NCBI GenBank assembly: GCA_030587525.1
Contig: JAUQYW010000461.1
Location: 1 to 41,270 of the forward strand
From: Candidatus Sigynarchaeota archaeon
GTDB taxonomy: Archaea; Asgardarchaeota; Lokiarchaeia; Sigynarchaeales; Sigynarchaeaceae
Direction: 5' to 3'
DNA length: 41,270 nt
Of this stretch, positions 34,084 to 41,270 are shown piece by piece. The notes below the pieces were generated by a model. That model was not told where the DNA came from. It made no database searches and saw only the letters and a list, made by a program, of their open reading frames with translations. A program made the translations under genes and the position numbers. Positions within the stretch are counted from its first letter, which is position 1, and every line of letters begins with the position of its first letter.

Positions 34084-36234
34084 TTACTTAAACGACTTCG
34101 CTTCGATTTCTTTCAGCGAGGCATCGTCAGATTTGCCCTTGACCGAGTAGGACATCTCGAATTCCTTGCCGGCCTCGACATCGAATGTCCACGTGAGCAT
34201 GGTGCCATCGGCCTTCTTCATGACGTTGCATCCCTCGCTTTGTCCTGTAACGTCAAAGCCCTTGGGAACGAAATCCGAAACTACGATGCCCGTCTTGTTG
34301 AAGGTGGCCTTGTTCCTGTAGACCAGGGAGATCGCGTACTCTCCCTTGGCAGCACCGGGTGCGATCGACTTGCCCACGGTGGTGCGACGGCGCTGGTGGA
34401 TGACTTGCACCTTCTCCGACGTCCGCATCTTGCACTCGATGGGTGGCCCGGGAAGGGTCAGAAACGCCTGGAACACCGATTCCGTCTCGTACATTGTATC
34501 CTTCTGGGGATTATGCACGAGAACGGGATACTTCACGTCGATCGCCGTGCCATCCTCGATGTCCCCGTAGGTTCCAGCAATGTCCTTGATATCGATGGCC
34601 ATCTTGCGTTCCGTGGTATTCTCGACGCCGGTAAATGCCACGGAATACAGTGAAGGATCCACCTTTTTCCCTGCGATCCGGACTTCGATCTCCTTGGCAT
34701 CGGGGTTCTGAAAATCTCGTGGGATCGTATCGAGAAGGTGGATCGAAGCCACGGGCGCTTTACCACGGGTCTTCACATTGATCAACGCGTGGAGCACGTT
34801 GTCGCGGTAACTCTTGACCGCGTATGTATCGAACGTTTTCGTTCCCTCGATGGACAGCACCGCGAGGTCGATAGGCTCCACGTGGGTGCGATAGGTGGTC
34901 TTTTGCTGGATATCTGCTCCTATAGAAAAACCGACGGCTATATCCTTGAACAGTGCCAACAACTCATCATTGAAACCAGGTTCCGTCACCGATTCGATGG
35001 TGAATGGCTCGGATGTCCATTCATTGCCAGGGTCGACATCCACGTTCGCATCAAGCGTTATAAGGCTTTCTTCAGGTTTCGCACCTTCTTGCTTGCCGAG
35101 ACTCGATAACTTTATCTTCACCTCGCCAAGGTGCATCGGAAACTCGGAACGGTTCTGGATCACGAATTTCCCGTCCCACATGTCAGGTTCCGCGTCGCGC
35201 TCATCGAGATCGATGAAATACGCAAATGTACCGCCTAAATTTAGTTTCTCCCGCCGTAAACTTGCCCGGGTATCAGCATCGATCCTGTATTCCACGTCGA
35301 TATCACCACTTGGATATCGGGTGATTTCCTTGGCAAAGGCCTTGGCATTGAACTCCAACGTGGCTTTTTCGGTTGCTCCAAGATCATCGATGGTCCAGAT
35401 GACCTGACCTTGCTCTCGACGTGCATTACCTTTGGAAGGGGAACCGATTTCCACGTCCCCGAACAAGTTGGGGATCTCCTTCACAATCTTGATGGTATTG
35501 GCAGGCTTCTGGCTCGCATTGCTCACGTCGATCTTGATGCTCGTCACTTGCCCGTTGCCTTCCGTATCGAGAACATACACGATGGATGGCTGTTCCCCGC
35601 TCGGAGCGGTGTTTATCACCTCGCTGACGAGGATTGGGGGCTTGGTTCCTTCCTTGAAGGTCATGCTGTATTCTTTCTTCCAATCCTCGCCGGGTCGTAG
35701 CTCGTTGACGTGAAATTGTTTTTCGGGAAGGTCTGTATTGTCGCCGCCGTCGACGTTCAGATTCACGTCCCAGACGGGCTGGTTGCGCGCTCGATTGGTA
35801 ACCGAAATGGCGCCAGAACCCTTGATCGACTTGACATCGCCTTCATGGCTCATCTCGTGGCTGACGACCTCGTCCACGGATGCCACGAGAATTTCCGAGC
35901 CTTTTTCCTTGGTTTCGGACCGCTTTTGCTCTTCTCTTTTCTCGCGCTCAGGCTCTTCACTTTTCTCAACTTTTACGCCTTCTTTATCTCCAATTGCTTT
36001 GAAGAACGCCTCGAGCTCGGCATACTTTTCTGCTTTGAATGCTAACACGCGGGTCTTTTTCTTTTCAAACGTGTTAGCAAGTAAATTTCGGCTCTCATCC
36101 GTTAGGCCGCCCACCAGGTCCTTGTATTTTTTTTCAAGTCCCTTGAAATCGACGTCAGCCCTCACGGTGATTTTATCATCGAAGAGTTCGACTTCTCCGA
36201 TTGATAATCCTCGCCATATCTGCTTTCGTATCAT
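34084..36234 (-). CDS. Cytosolic multi-domain DUF11-like beta-sandwich protein (paralogue B)
   Basis: The protein has 716 residues from the ATG at 36234 (MIRKQIWRGLSIGEVEL), chosen because it aligns with the start of paralogue A; a longer frame runs to 36279. Same order as paralogue A: N-terminal module (FKGLEKKYKDLVGGL), a charged linker (EEPEREKREEQKRSETKE), then about five beta-sandwich domains. These include DERDAEPDMWDGKFVIQNRS, VIWTIDDLGATEKATLEFN, the RRRTTVGKSIAPGAAKGEYA strand and a final WTFDVEAGKEFEMSYSVKG. No export signal or membrane helix. The two paralogues bracket the TIM-barrel, GTPase and EamA genes. A shared cytosolic structural or adaptor role is possible. The charged linker differs most between the copies. 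Confidence 0.8.
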   Translation of the reverse strand: MIRKQIWRGLSIGEVELFDDKITVRADVDFKGLEKKYKDLVGGLTDESRNLLANTFEKKKTRVLAFKAEKYAELEAFFKAIGDKEGVKVEKSEEPEREKREEQKRSETKEKGSEILVASVDEVVSHEMSHEGDVKSIKGSGAISVTNRARNQPVWDVNLNVDGGDNTDLPEKQFHVNELRPGEDWKKEYSMTFKEGTKPPILVSEVINTAPSGEQPSIVYVLDTEGNGQVTSIKIDVSNASQKPANTIKIVKEIPNLFGDVEIGSPSKGNARREQGQVIWTIDDLGATEKATLEFNAKAFAKEITRYPSGDIDVEYRIDADTRASLRREKLNLGGTFAYFIDLDERDAEPDMWDGKFVIQNRSEFPMHLGEVKIKLSSLGKQEGAKPEESLITLDANVDVDPGNEWTSEPFTIESVTEPGFNDELLALFKDIAVGFSIGADIQQKTTYRTHVEPIDLAVLSIEGTKTFDTYAVKSYRDNVLHALINVKTRGKAPVASIHLLDTIPRDFQNPDAKEIEVRIAGKKVDPSLYSVAFTGVENTTERKMAIDIKDIAGTYGDIEDGTAIDVKYPVLVHNPQKDTMYETESVFQAFLTLPGPPIECKMRTSEKVQVIHQRRRTTVGKSIAPGAAKGEYAISLVYRNKATFNKTGIVVSDFVPKGFDVTGQSEGCNVMKKADGTMLTWTFDVEAGKEFEMSYSVKGKSDDASLKEIEAKSFK

Positions 36235-36306
36235 TTTATTCACGTTTGTTAAGCGTGAAAAAGGAAGAGTGAAACGCATTTAAGAAGGTTGCTATGTTGG
36301 TGTAAC

Positions 36307-36342
36307 AAAAATGCGGGAAACCAGGTTATACAAGGTTTCCCG
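36307..36342 (-). terminator. Hairpin plus T5, terminator-like, after the second ThuA gene
   Basis: Read on the minus strand, CGGGAAACC and GGTTTCCCG (plus-strand arms 36314-36322 and 36334-36342) form a perfect 9-bp stem with an 11-nt loop, followed by CA and TTTTT. It lies about 120 bp past the ThuA-like stop (36464) and about 70 bp ahead of the next start (36234). It may terminate the ThuA transcript or act in the leader of paralogue B. Confidence 0.55.
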
Positions 36343-36463
36343 AGCAGAATTCGGGTTATGCCGGAGGTTTTTACATCGACTTGAAAACTATTGCATTGCG
36401 CTTTTCGTCGGTGGTATTTGCGTATAAAGTCTGATTTCCTTAAAATATGATGAAAAGAAGGAT

Positions 36464-37213
36464 TCAAGGCGCCCGTTCCCGCGTTGCCCACAACAAGCCA
36501 CGCCGGAGGATCTCCTTGGCCTCGGGTACCTCGAAATCGTTATAGGTGTGACCAAAGGAGGCGTAGAATATCTTGCCATCACCCCAACGGCGCTTGTACA
36601 CGACGGGCATGACCACGCCGTCGATCCAGAACATTATGGAATTGTGAAAGGTACTCGTGCATAGTATCTCGCCGTTCACGCCGGATAAAATAGCCGGGTC
36701 CACGTTGATGTAGTATTGTTCCGACTTAAGATGGAAATCTTTAACCCCTTTGACGATGGGATCGTCCTTCTTGCCCGGCGCGATGTTCACATCGTAATCG
36801 ACTGCCCCGCCTGGATGGGAAACGAAATTGCTTCCAATCAGAAACTCGTAATCCGTTGCTTGTCTGAATGAATCGTTAAGACCGCCGTGAAATCCGACCA
36901 GTCCCAGCCCGTCCATAATTGCGTTGGTGAGGCCCTTCACTTGCTCTCCCTTGAGCTCGGACATGGTCCAGCATTGCACGAGCAAATCGAGCGATTCGAG
37001 ATACGCAGCATCCTCGTAGATCGCCAGGGTCTGTTTCATATCGACCTCGTAACCCGCCTCTTCCAGCAAGTCCTGAACGAGCATGGACGATGCCGCGGGT
37101 GTATGGCCTTCATAGCCACCATACGTGATGCAAGCACGAGGCTTCTTGGCCGGCTTTTTTTCTGGTTGTTTCTCGGTCTTGGGTTCGACCTTTTTTTCTG
37201 CTTTCTTGCCCAT
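36464..37213 (-). CDS. ThuA-like protein with Lys/Pro/Glu-rich N-terminal tail
   Basis: The protein has 249 residues. After a 25-residue tail of Lys, Glu and Pro (KKPAKKPR), the ThuA fold begins with RACITYGGYEGHTP, then VLIW-type strand LLVQCWTMSEL, GLVGFHGGLNDSFRQATDYEFLIG, HPGGAVDYDVNI, HPIVKGV-like DDPIVKGVKDFHLKSEQYYI and KIFYASFGHTYNDFEVPE. This variant is related to glycosyl/ThuA-like proteins linked to sugar metabolism; the reaction is unknown. The ATG at 37213 has a strong AAGGTGAT site 5 nt upstream and a TTTTTAAA box about 35 bp upstream. It is only distantly similar to the ThuA protein at 15411-16184. The charged tail may bind nucleic acid or another protein (inference). Confidence 0.85.
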   Translation of the reverse strand: MGKKAEKKVEPKTEKQPEKKPAKKPRACITYGGYEGHTPAASSMLVQDLLEEAGYEVDMKQTLAIYEDAAYLESLDLLVQCWTMSELKGEQVKGLTNAIMDGLGLVGFHGGLNDSFRQATDYEFLIGSNFVSHPGGAVDYDVNIAPGKKDDPIVKGVKDFHLKSEQYYINVDPAILSGVNGEILCTSTFHNSIMFWIDGVVMPVVYKRRWGDGKIFYASFGHTYNDFEVPEAKEILRRGLLWATRERAP

Positions 37214-37218
37214 TTCAT

Positions 37219-37255
37219 ATCACCTTGAATGTATCATGGTCAAGGCCTTTAAAAA
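37219..37255 (-). promoter_or_regulatory. TATA-like box and strong Shine-Dalgarno for the second ThuA gene
   Basis: On the minus strand TTTTTAAA (37248-37255) lies 35 bp before the ATG and AAGGTGAT (37219-37226) 5 nt before it. Spacing fits an archaeal promoter with a short leader. Confidence 0.5.
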
Positions 37256-37285
37256 TGGATAGTGAAAAAAGTGATGGTCTCGATC

Positions 37286-37332
37286 AATTTAAAAAGGGTA
37301 CTGCCAAATCTATAGAACATGTAAAGGAGGAG
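37286..37332 (+). promoter_or_regulatory. TATA-like box and strong Shine-Dalgarno for the acyltransferase gene
   Basis: AATTTAAAAAGG begins at 37286 and AAAGGAGGAG ends at 37332, 8 nt before the ATG at 37341. This is the strongest ribosome binding site in the window, and it fixes that start. Confidence 0.6.
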
Positions 37333-37340
37333 ACAAATAT

Positions 37341-38660
37341 ATGACGCTTAGCACAAAATTAATAATATCATCAACGATGCTGCCCGAGAGGAAAGAGAGG
37401 TTCGTTGCAATCGATATCTGGCGTGGTTTCAGCATGGTGCTCGTCATCATGGCTCATCTACTCGTGGGACTTTATAGCGAGGAAATCACGTACGAAAAAG
37501 CGATGGCCGATCCAATTCTTTTGATCATTTCGGTCTTATCATCAGTCGGGCCGCTGTTTTTTTTCTTGTCGGGGGCCGCGATCATCATCGCAATGGAACG
37601 AATGGCGAAATCCGGGAGATCGCCAAGAGCGATACTATCAAAAGAGATCAAGCGGGGCTTGTTCTTGATCTTGCTCGGCGTCCTTTACGACCCCGTCGTC
37701 TATTTTCACTTCGGGATCGTGGACACGCTGCACCAGATTGGCTTGGGCAACATCATTCTTGCATTGGCCTGCTATGGGCTCGTCAAGCGCCGCGTCGCGC
37801 AGGTTCGCGGTGACGATATCAAGGCAATGGATGCAGATCGGGAGAAACAAGGAAAACGATTTGTCGTTGCCGGCTTCAGCATCGTTATTTTGGGTGTACT
37901 ATTCCGCCTTGCGACGAACTGGTACCCCGTGTACGATCCGGCGGTGGAAAACTTGATCATCTACGTGCCTCCAGCAACGACTTTTGAAATGTTTCAAGGA
38001 TGGATAACGACGTCTTTTTTTCCCGTGTTTCCGTATACCGCATATTTTTTCTTCGGTGCATGGTATGCATTGCGATTGCTGAGGGCACGCAATGAACTAG
38101 CAAAAAGAAAACTTGCCCGGTTCATGATCATCGCGGGCATTATCGCGCTGGCTTTCGCGGTGGTTTACGAGCTCACGGGGGAAAGCATCACTGGTGACCT
38201 CGCATGGCAACCGTACAATTTGCAACCCTACTGGGTTATTGAGATGCTGCTGAATATTCAGCCATTGACAACCGGCGCCTTTTTCTTGTATCTTAGCATC
38301 AGCCTGATCGGAATCGGGTTGCTTTCCATCATTTTTGAAGTCAAGCACTCGGAAAAAGTCGCCAATCGTATCGGAACGATGTATAATAAGCTCGGATTTG
38401 GTTTGATCTTCAACACGCTCGCCCGTTTTTCCTATAATTCCTTGACAATTTACATGATCCAGTACGCGTGGATTCCGGTGTTGCGCGTCATCACGATAGC
38501 GACGGGAATTCCGTTGATGTATTCGATCAACGATCTTCTCCTCATCTACGGGATCATCGCCGTGGCGGAAATACTATTCGCTGTTTACGTGAAACTTATG
38601 GAAAGCCATCCAAAAATGCAGCGGTTCACGTTCGAACAGATCTTGAAACGAATCAAGTGA
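37341..38660 (+). CDS. DUF1624/HGSNAT-like multi-pass membrane acyltransferase
   Basis: The protein has 439 residues and about ten membrane helices. The start region FVAIDIWRGFSMVLVIMAHL (RG plus conserved His) and GPLFFFLSGAAIIIAMERM match the heparan-alpha-glucosaminide N-acetyltransferase catalytic domain (DUF1624). Family members transfer acetyl groups from cytosolic acetyl-CoA to amino sugars across the membrane. An archaeal substrate is unknown, but acetylation of surface glycans or lipid-linked sugars is plausible. Later helices include FGIVDTLHQIGLGNIILAL and FPVFPYTAYFFFGAWYALRL. The gene is divergent from the ThuA-like gene and is followed by a T8 tract. Start fixed by AAAGGAGGAG. 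Confidence 0.88.
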   Translation: MTLSTKLIISSTMLPERKERFVAIDIWRGFSMVLVIMAHLLVGLYSEEITYEKAMADPILLIISVLSSVGPLFFFLSGAAIIIAMERMAKSGRSPRAILSKEIKRGLFLILLGVLYDPVVYFHFGIVDTLHQIGLGNIILALACYGLVKRRVAQVRGDDIKAMDADREKQGKRFVVAGFSIVILGVLFRLATNWYPVYDPAVENLIIYVPPATTFEMFQGWITTSFFPVFPYTAYFFFGAWYALRLLRARNELAKRKLARFMIIAGIIALAFAVVYELTGESITGDLAWQPYNLQPYWVIEMLLNIQPLTTGAFFLYLSISLIGIGLLSIIFEVKHSEKVANRIGTMYNKLGFGLIFNTLARFSYNSLTIYMIQYAWIPVLRVITIATGIPLMYSINDLLLIYGIIAVAEILFAVYVKLMESHPKMQRFTFEQILKRIK

Positions 38661-38668
38661 TTTTTTTT
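38661..38668 (+). terminator. T8 tract directly after the acyltransferase stop
   Basis: Eight T begin at the first base after the stop codon, a typical archaeal terminator. The downstream small gene then has its own ribosome binding site. Confidence 0.5.
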
Positions 38669-38716
38669 ACCAATAACAGCTTTAATTCGCATTTAAGATG
38701 AGGGAGTGGTGATACG

Positions 38717-38917
38717 GTGGTCAAGATATTTTCTTTCATAAAGCGACTTTTCCGGAAAAAAAAGCCACGCAAGAACAACTCAAAAGAAAACCCTCCTGTT
38801 GCGACAGTTCCGCTGGTAGAGAGAAACTTGTCTACCGCACCTCGATTTTGTCCCCACTGCGGAAACCCGGTTCTCCCGCATGCCCATTTCTGCGAGAAAT
38901 GTGACAAAAAGATCTAA
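38717..38917 (+). CDS. Small zinc-ribbon protein with amphipathic basic N-terminus
   Basis: The protein has 66 residues from a GTG start at 38717, supported by GGAGTGGTGAT ending 3 nt upstream. A short N-terminal helix VKIFSFIKRLF with alternating hydrophobic and basic residues is followed by RKKKPRKNN, then a disordered linker. A C-terminal zinc ribbon C-x2-C-x10-C-x2-C (FCPHCGN and FCEKCDKKI; Cys45, 48, 59, 62) completes it. It may be peripherally membrane-bound through the helix, with the ribbon binding a protein or nucleic acid partner (inference). It follows the acyltransferase by 56 bp, but a T8 tract lies between, so co-transcription is uncertain. Confidence 0.8.
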   Translation: MVKIFSFIKRLFRKKKPRKNNSKENPPVATVPLVERNLSTAPRFCPHCGNPVLPHAHFCEKCDKKI

Positions 38918-38948
38918 CTCACCATCTTTCTACGCTAAATTCTATTTC

Positions 38949-38957
38949 AAAAAAAAA
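38949..38957 (-). terminator. T9 tract on the minus strand after the cold-shock gene
   Basis: A run of nine A on the plus strand (T9 on the minus strand) lies 118 bp past the cold-shock stop at 39075. It also separates this gene from the convergent zinc-ribbon gene. Confidence 0.4.
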
Positions 38958-39074
38958 GAAATGTGGAAATACGACACGTTTGGAATATGCATTCCATCCA
39001 AGCACTACGAAACATGCAGGATTGGATGCGTTTTCCTTGTCGCTTGAATTTGTACGGGGAAGCGTTTCAGAGAT

Positions 39075-39473
39075 TCAATACCGTCTCTTGTTATAAGGCC
39101 GTCCGCCACCGCCACGACCGCCACCGCCACCGCCATGACCGCCGCCACCGCGACCACCGTAGCCACCACCATATCCGCCGCCATAGCCACCGCCGCGACT
39201 GCCACCACCACCAAAATCGCGGCCACCGCGCCGCTCTTCTCGTTCCTTCGGTGGAGCTTTCACCTTGACAACGACGTTTTTCGCTTCTATTCCCTTCTGG
39301 CCTTGTTGCGGCTCAAATTCGACCTCGTCACCCTCGTCTAACGTGGCAAACTCGCCTTCCGCGACGACGATACCTGAATGGTGAACGAACACATCACTAG
39401 TGCCATCCTTGGGCGTGATAAAACCATATCCTTTTCCGTTATTGAACCATTTAACAGTTCCTTCTACTGGCAT
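39075..39473 (-). CDS. Cold-shock domain protein with RGG/Gly-rich tail
   Basis: The protein has 132 residues. Residues 1-72 are a complete cold-shock domain with RNP1 (KGYGFI, 14-19) and RNP2 (VFVHH, 28-32), which binds single-stranded nucleic acid. Residues 73-132 form a low-complexity tail: a charged hinge (KEREERRGGRD), glycine-tyrosine repeats (GGGYGGGYGGGYGGRGG) and RPYNKRRY at the end. This build resembles bacterial/plant glycine-rich RNA-binding proteins and suggests RNA chaperone activity and possibly condensate formation (inference). The ATG at 39473 has GAAGGAT 7 nt upstream. The tail's coding DNA is a GC-rich near-repeat. Confidence 0.95.
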   Translation of the reverse strand: MPVEGTVKWFNNGKGYGFITPKDGTSDVFVHHSGIVVAEGEFATLDEGDEVEFEPQQGQKGIEAKNVVVKVKAPPKEREERRGGRDFGGGGSRGGGYGGGYGGGYGGRGGGGHGGGGGGRGGGGRPYNKRRY

Positions 39474-39634
39474 TTTTAAAATCCTTCTATCTACTCGAAA
39501 TTAAAGCCCATTTGCAAGTCGTGCGAAAAAAAGTATCTTTAGGATGGTGCTTGAAACGCTTACTTTTTGTTCACAGATTTTAATAGAGCTGAGATATCAA
39601 ATGAAATAAAGTCTGATAAACTCTTCGTGGCGGG

Positions 39635-39697
39635 AAAAAAAACGGGAAAAAAAAAGGGTCATACTTGCCCTGGAATCGCCCATCGCCAATCCAGGGC
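39635..39697 (-). terminator. Hairpin followed by T-tracts after the Fe-S oxidoreductase gene
   Basis: On the minus strand a perfect 8-bp stem, GCCCTGGA and TCCAGGGC (plus-strand arms 39667-39674 and 39690-39697), begins just after the stop codon. It is followed by T9 (39647-39655) and T8 (39635-39642). It is probably the terminator of the FAD/Fe-S operon. The 226-bp gap to the cold-shock gene holds nothing else I can support. Confidence 0.6.
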
Positions 39698-39699
39698 TT

Positions 39700-40923
39700 T
39701 TAGACCATCGTTCGTGCAAGGATCTCGGCAATATCGAGGATTTTCCCGGTAACCGAGCAACATGCAATGCCAAAACCTTCCTCGCATGCGGGGCACGCGG
39801 TGACGATGTAATCAGCGCCGGTCTTTTCAAGCTGTTCATAACGTTGCTTCCCTATTGCCTCCGATTCGCGGGGATGGTGCACATGCGACACGCCACCCAT
39901 ACCACAGCATTGCGTCTCCTTGCCGTGCAAGAACGGTTCCCGCAATTGCAAGCCTTGAATTTTTCCGAAGATGAACCGCGCGTTCTCCACGTCTCCGAAG
40001 TAACGAGCGGATATGCAAGGGTCGTGGTATGTGATAGCAGCGTCCAGCTTGCCGAGCACGAGTTTTTTTTGTTCGATCAGCATCCGGTAGTATTCCACGG
40101 TCGTGATCGCGAGAAACTTGTGCTTGAAACCGAGCTCTTTGTACACGTTGCTGATGGTATCGACACACGCTGGGCAGTCGCTGACGATGGTCTTCGCGCC
40201 CGATTGCTTGAATAAGTCAAGATTTTTCCGCGCGAGCATGGAGGCCGTGTTCCTGAACCCGACCGTGTTCGATGGCCCGCCGCAGCAGTTGCGTTCCGAG
40301 CTGTAGGTGCAGAACCGGACGCCCGCTTTTTTCAAAATGTTTATGTTGGCTGTGACCGCTGCTGGCTTTTTCTCTGCCATGACGCAGCCGATGAAATAAA
40401 AGACCTCCGGGTTCTCCATACGCACGTCGAAGTCCGGGTGGGATGAAAAGGTGTCCTTCTTGAACGTGGTGCCGTTCTCCAGCACGCGGGCATCGAAATC
40501 CTTCAAGTCCTCGGAAACGCAGTCGGCAGCGACGAGATCCGCTCGCACACTCTTGAGTAGTTTGCCGGTGGAAATGTCCATGGGGCACCAATTGCGGCAG
40601 CCGTCGCAGTTCGTGCAAAGGAACGGCACCTCGGCGGAGTGCGGGTCCCGCATATCGATATCCCCGCGTTCCATATGGTAGGAGATGCGTGCCTTCGTCG
40701 CGGGCGCGTACATCTCCTTCCGGGTGACCCGCAGACTCGGGCATTCGAATTTGCACATGTTGGGACACAAAGCGCACTTGAGCAAGGATTTCATATCGAC
40801 GTTTGTCTTGCCGGAAGGAACCGTGTAGTATTTTTTCGCTCCAGTGAATCCCTTGATGAACTTGACTTTCACCGGGAATTTCATCTGCAAGAACGCCTTG
40901 ACCATCCACGAGTTTTTGCCCAT
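39700..40923 (-). CDS. Fe-S oxidoreductase subunit (GlcF/HdrD-like, two CCG domains)
   Basis: The protein has 407 residues. Two cubane ferredoxin motifs, C-x2-C-x3-C-x3-CP (CALCPNMCKFECP) and C-x2-C-x2-C-x3-CP (CTNCDGCRNWCP), are followed by two cysteine-rich CCG domains (NCCGGPSN with DCPAC; QCCGMGG with ACPACEEGF). This is the layout of the Fe-S subunit that takes electrons from FAD-linked 2-hydroxyacid oxidases (GlcF, LutA, HdrD relatives). It is preceded by the FAD-oxidase gene with 1 nt between the stop and its ATG, so the two are co-transcribed and probably form one complex. No membrane helix; cytosolic. Electron acceptor not known. Confidence 0.93.
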   Translation of the reverse strand: MGKNSWMVKAFLQMKFPVKVKFIKGFTGAKKYYTVPSGKTNVDMKSLLKCALCPNMCKFECPSLRVTRKEMYAPATKARISYHMERGDIDMRDPHSAEVPFLCTNCDGCRNWCPMDISTGKLLKSVRADLVAADCVSEDLKDFDARVLENGTTFKKDTFSSHPDFDVRMENPEVFYFIGCVMAEKKPAAVTANINILKKAGVRFCTYSSERNCCGGPSNTVGFRNTASMLARKNLDLFKQSGAKTIVSDCPACVDTISNVYKELGFKHKFLAITTVEYYRMLIEQKKLVLGKLDAAITYHDPCISARYFGDVENARFIFGKIQGLQLREPFLHGKETQCCGMGGVSHVHHPRESEAIGKQRYEQLEKTGADYIVTACPACEEGFGIACCSVTGKILDIAEILARTMV

Positions 40924-40924
40924 G

Positions 40925-41270
40925 CTATCGTTCCGCCTCGTCGTAGAGCTTGCCGGGGTTCATAACGTTGTTCGGGTCGATAGCCTGCTTGATCTTCTTC
41001 ATGAGATCAAGCACGGGGCCGTGCTCGGCTTTCATCCAGCGAGCGCGCGTGATGCCCACGCCATGATGGTGGGCGATCGATCCGTTCGCCTTGAGTGTGC
41101 CGACCATCGTCGCGTCCCACGCGGCCCGGTAGAAATCATCAGGTGTCGACTTGCCTAATGGAACACCGCCGAACGTGAAATAGAAGCACACGCCCTGGGG
41201 GTAAAAATGGGACGCGTGCGCTGAACTCATGGCCATACCGGGCACCTTCTTCATCTCGGCGACCACGTTC
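40925..41270 (-). CDS. FAD-linked oxidase, C-terminal part (alkyl-DHAP synthase/GlcD-like, partial)
   Basis: The gene is open at the window edge; only about the last 114 residues are visible. The segment ends with HHHGVGITRARWMKAEHG, IKQAIDPNNVMNPGKL, the C-terminal signature of the FAD-linked oxidase family that includes GlcD, D-lactate dehydrogenases and alkyldihydroxyacetonephosphate synthase (AGPS). The triple His (HHHGVG) is typical of AGPS, whereas GlcD relatives usually have EHGIG or DGEHG. That hints at ether-lipid-type or related chemistry, but AGPS does not normally need an Fe-S partner, so a dehydrogenase is equally possible. The stop (TAG) is followed after 1 nt by the ATG of the Fe-S subunit. 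The N-terminal FAD domain lies outside the window. Confidence 0.9.
   Translation of the reverse strand, partial: NVVAEMKKVPGMAMSSAHASHFYPQGVCFYFTFGGVPLGKSTPDDFYRAAWDATMVGTLKANGSIAHHHGVGITRARWMKAEHGPVLDLMKKIKQAIDPNNVMNPGKLYDEAER

Noticed and set aside
39075..39260. Repetitive GC-rich DNA resembling a CRISPR or tandem repeat
   Set aside because: The repeats encode the Gly/Arg/Tyr tail of the cold-shock protein in frame, with no spacers of constant length.

Overview
The window most likely comes from an archaeon of the Asgard (Promethearchaeota, Lokiarchaeia-like) lineage. This is inferred from gene content, not from a marker gene. The clues are a eukaryote-like small Ras/Rab-type GTPase fused to an N-terminal profilin/longin-like domain; a Y-family polymerase with a PCNA-type C-terminal tail; many secreted proteins anchored by one C-terminal membrane helix and rich in N-x-S/T; archaeal A/T-rich TATA-like boxes with GGAGG/GGTGAT-type ribosome binding sites; and T-tract terminators. 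No rRNA, tRNA, CRISPR array, integrase or transposase is visible.

Layout. (1) 1-14 kb is a cell-surface block: a partial zinc-binding protein and a membrane-anchored gingipain-like (C25) cysteine peptidase on the minus strand, then three plus-strand genes. Those three are two giant collinear paralogues (about 1,550 residues: two concanavalin-like domains, two arylsulfotransferase-like propellers, one membrane anchor) on either side of a NosD-like beta-helix/PKD protein. (2) 14-19 kb holds single genes on alternating strands: DUF3795, a short-chain dehydrogenase, a ThuA-like protein, an anchored surface protein, DinB, and a divergent protein that carries the landmarks of a kinase-like fold. 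(3) 19.3-28.1 kb is a plus-strand run: a cytosolic PQQ-type propeller protein, a 3' remnant of a membrane protein gene, an alpha-L-fucosidase (GH29), a zinc-dependent medium-chain dehydrogenase, the intact paralogue of the remnant, and a truncated molybdopterin oxidoreductase that ends at a palindromic repeat. (4) 28.1-36.2 kb is bounded by two paralogous proteins of about 720 residues made of DUF11-like beta-sandwiches but with no signal peptide or membrane helix. Between them lie a TIM-barrel hydrolase-like protein, the GTPase and an EamA transporter. (5) 36.4-41.3 kb carries a second ThuA-like protein, a DUF1624/HGSNAT-like membrane acyltransferase, a small zinc ribbon, a cold-shock protein with an RGG/glycine-rich tail, and a two-gene operon of an Fe-S oxidoreductase and an FAD-linked oxidase with the HHH motif of alkyl-DHAP synthase.

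Several genes fit a carbohydrate and surface-glycan lifestyle: GH29, the zinc dehydrogenase, two ThuA proteins, a TIM-barrel hydrolase, an HGSNAT-like acetyltransferase and the surface propellers. The less familiar items are the cytosolic beta-sandwich pair, the kinase-like protein divergent from the PQQ propeller gene, and the twin surface giants. Function assignments rest on motif recognition by eye; no database search was possible.
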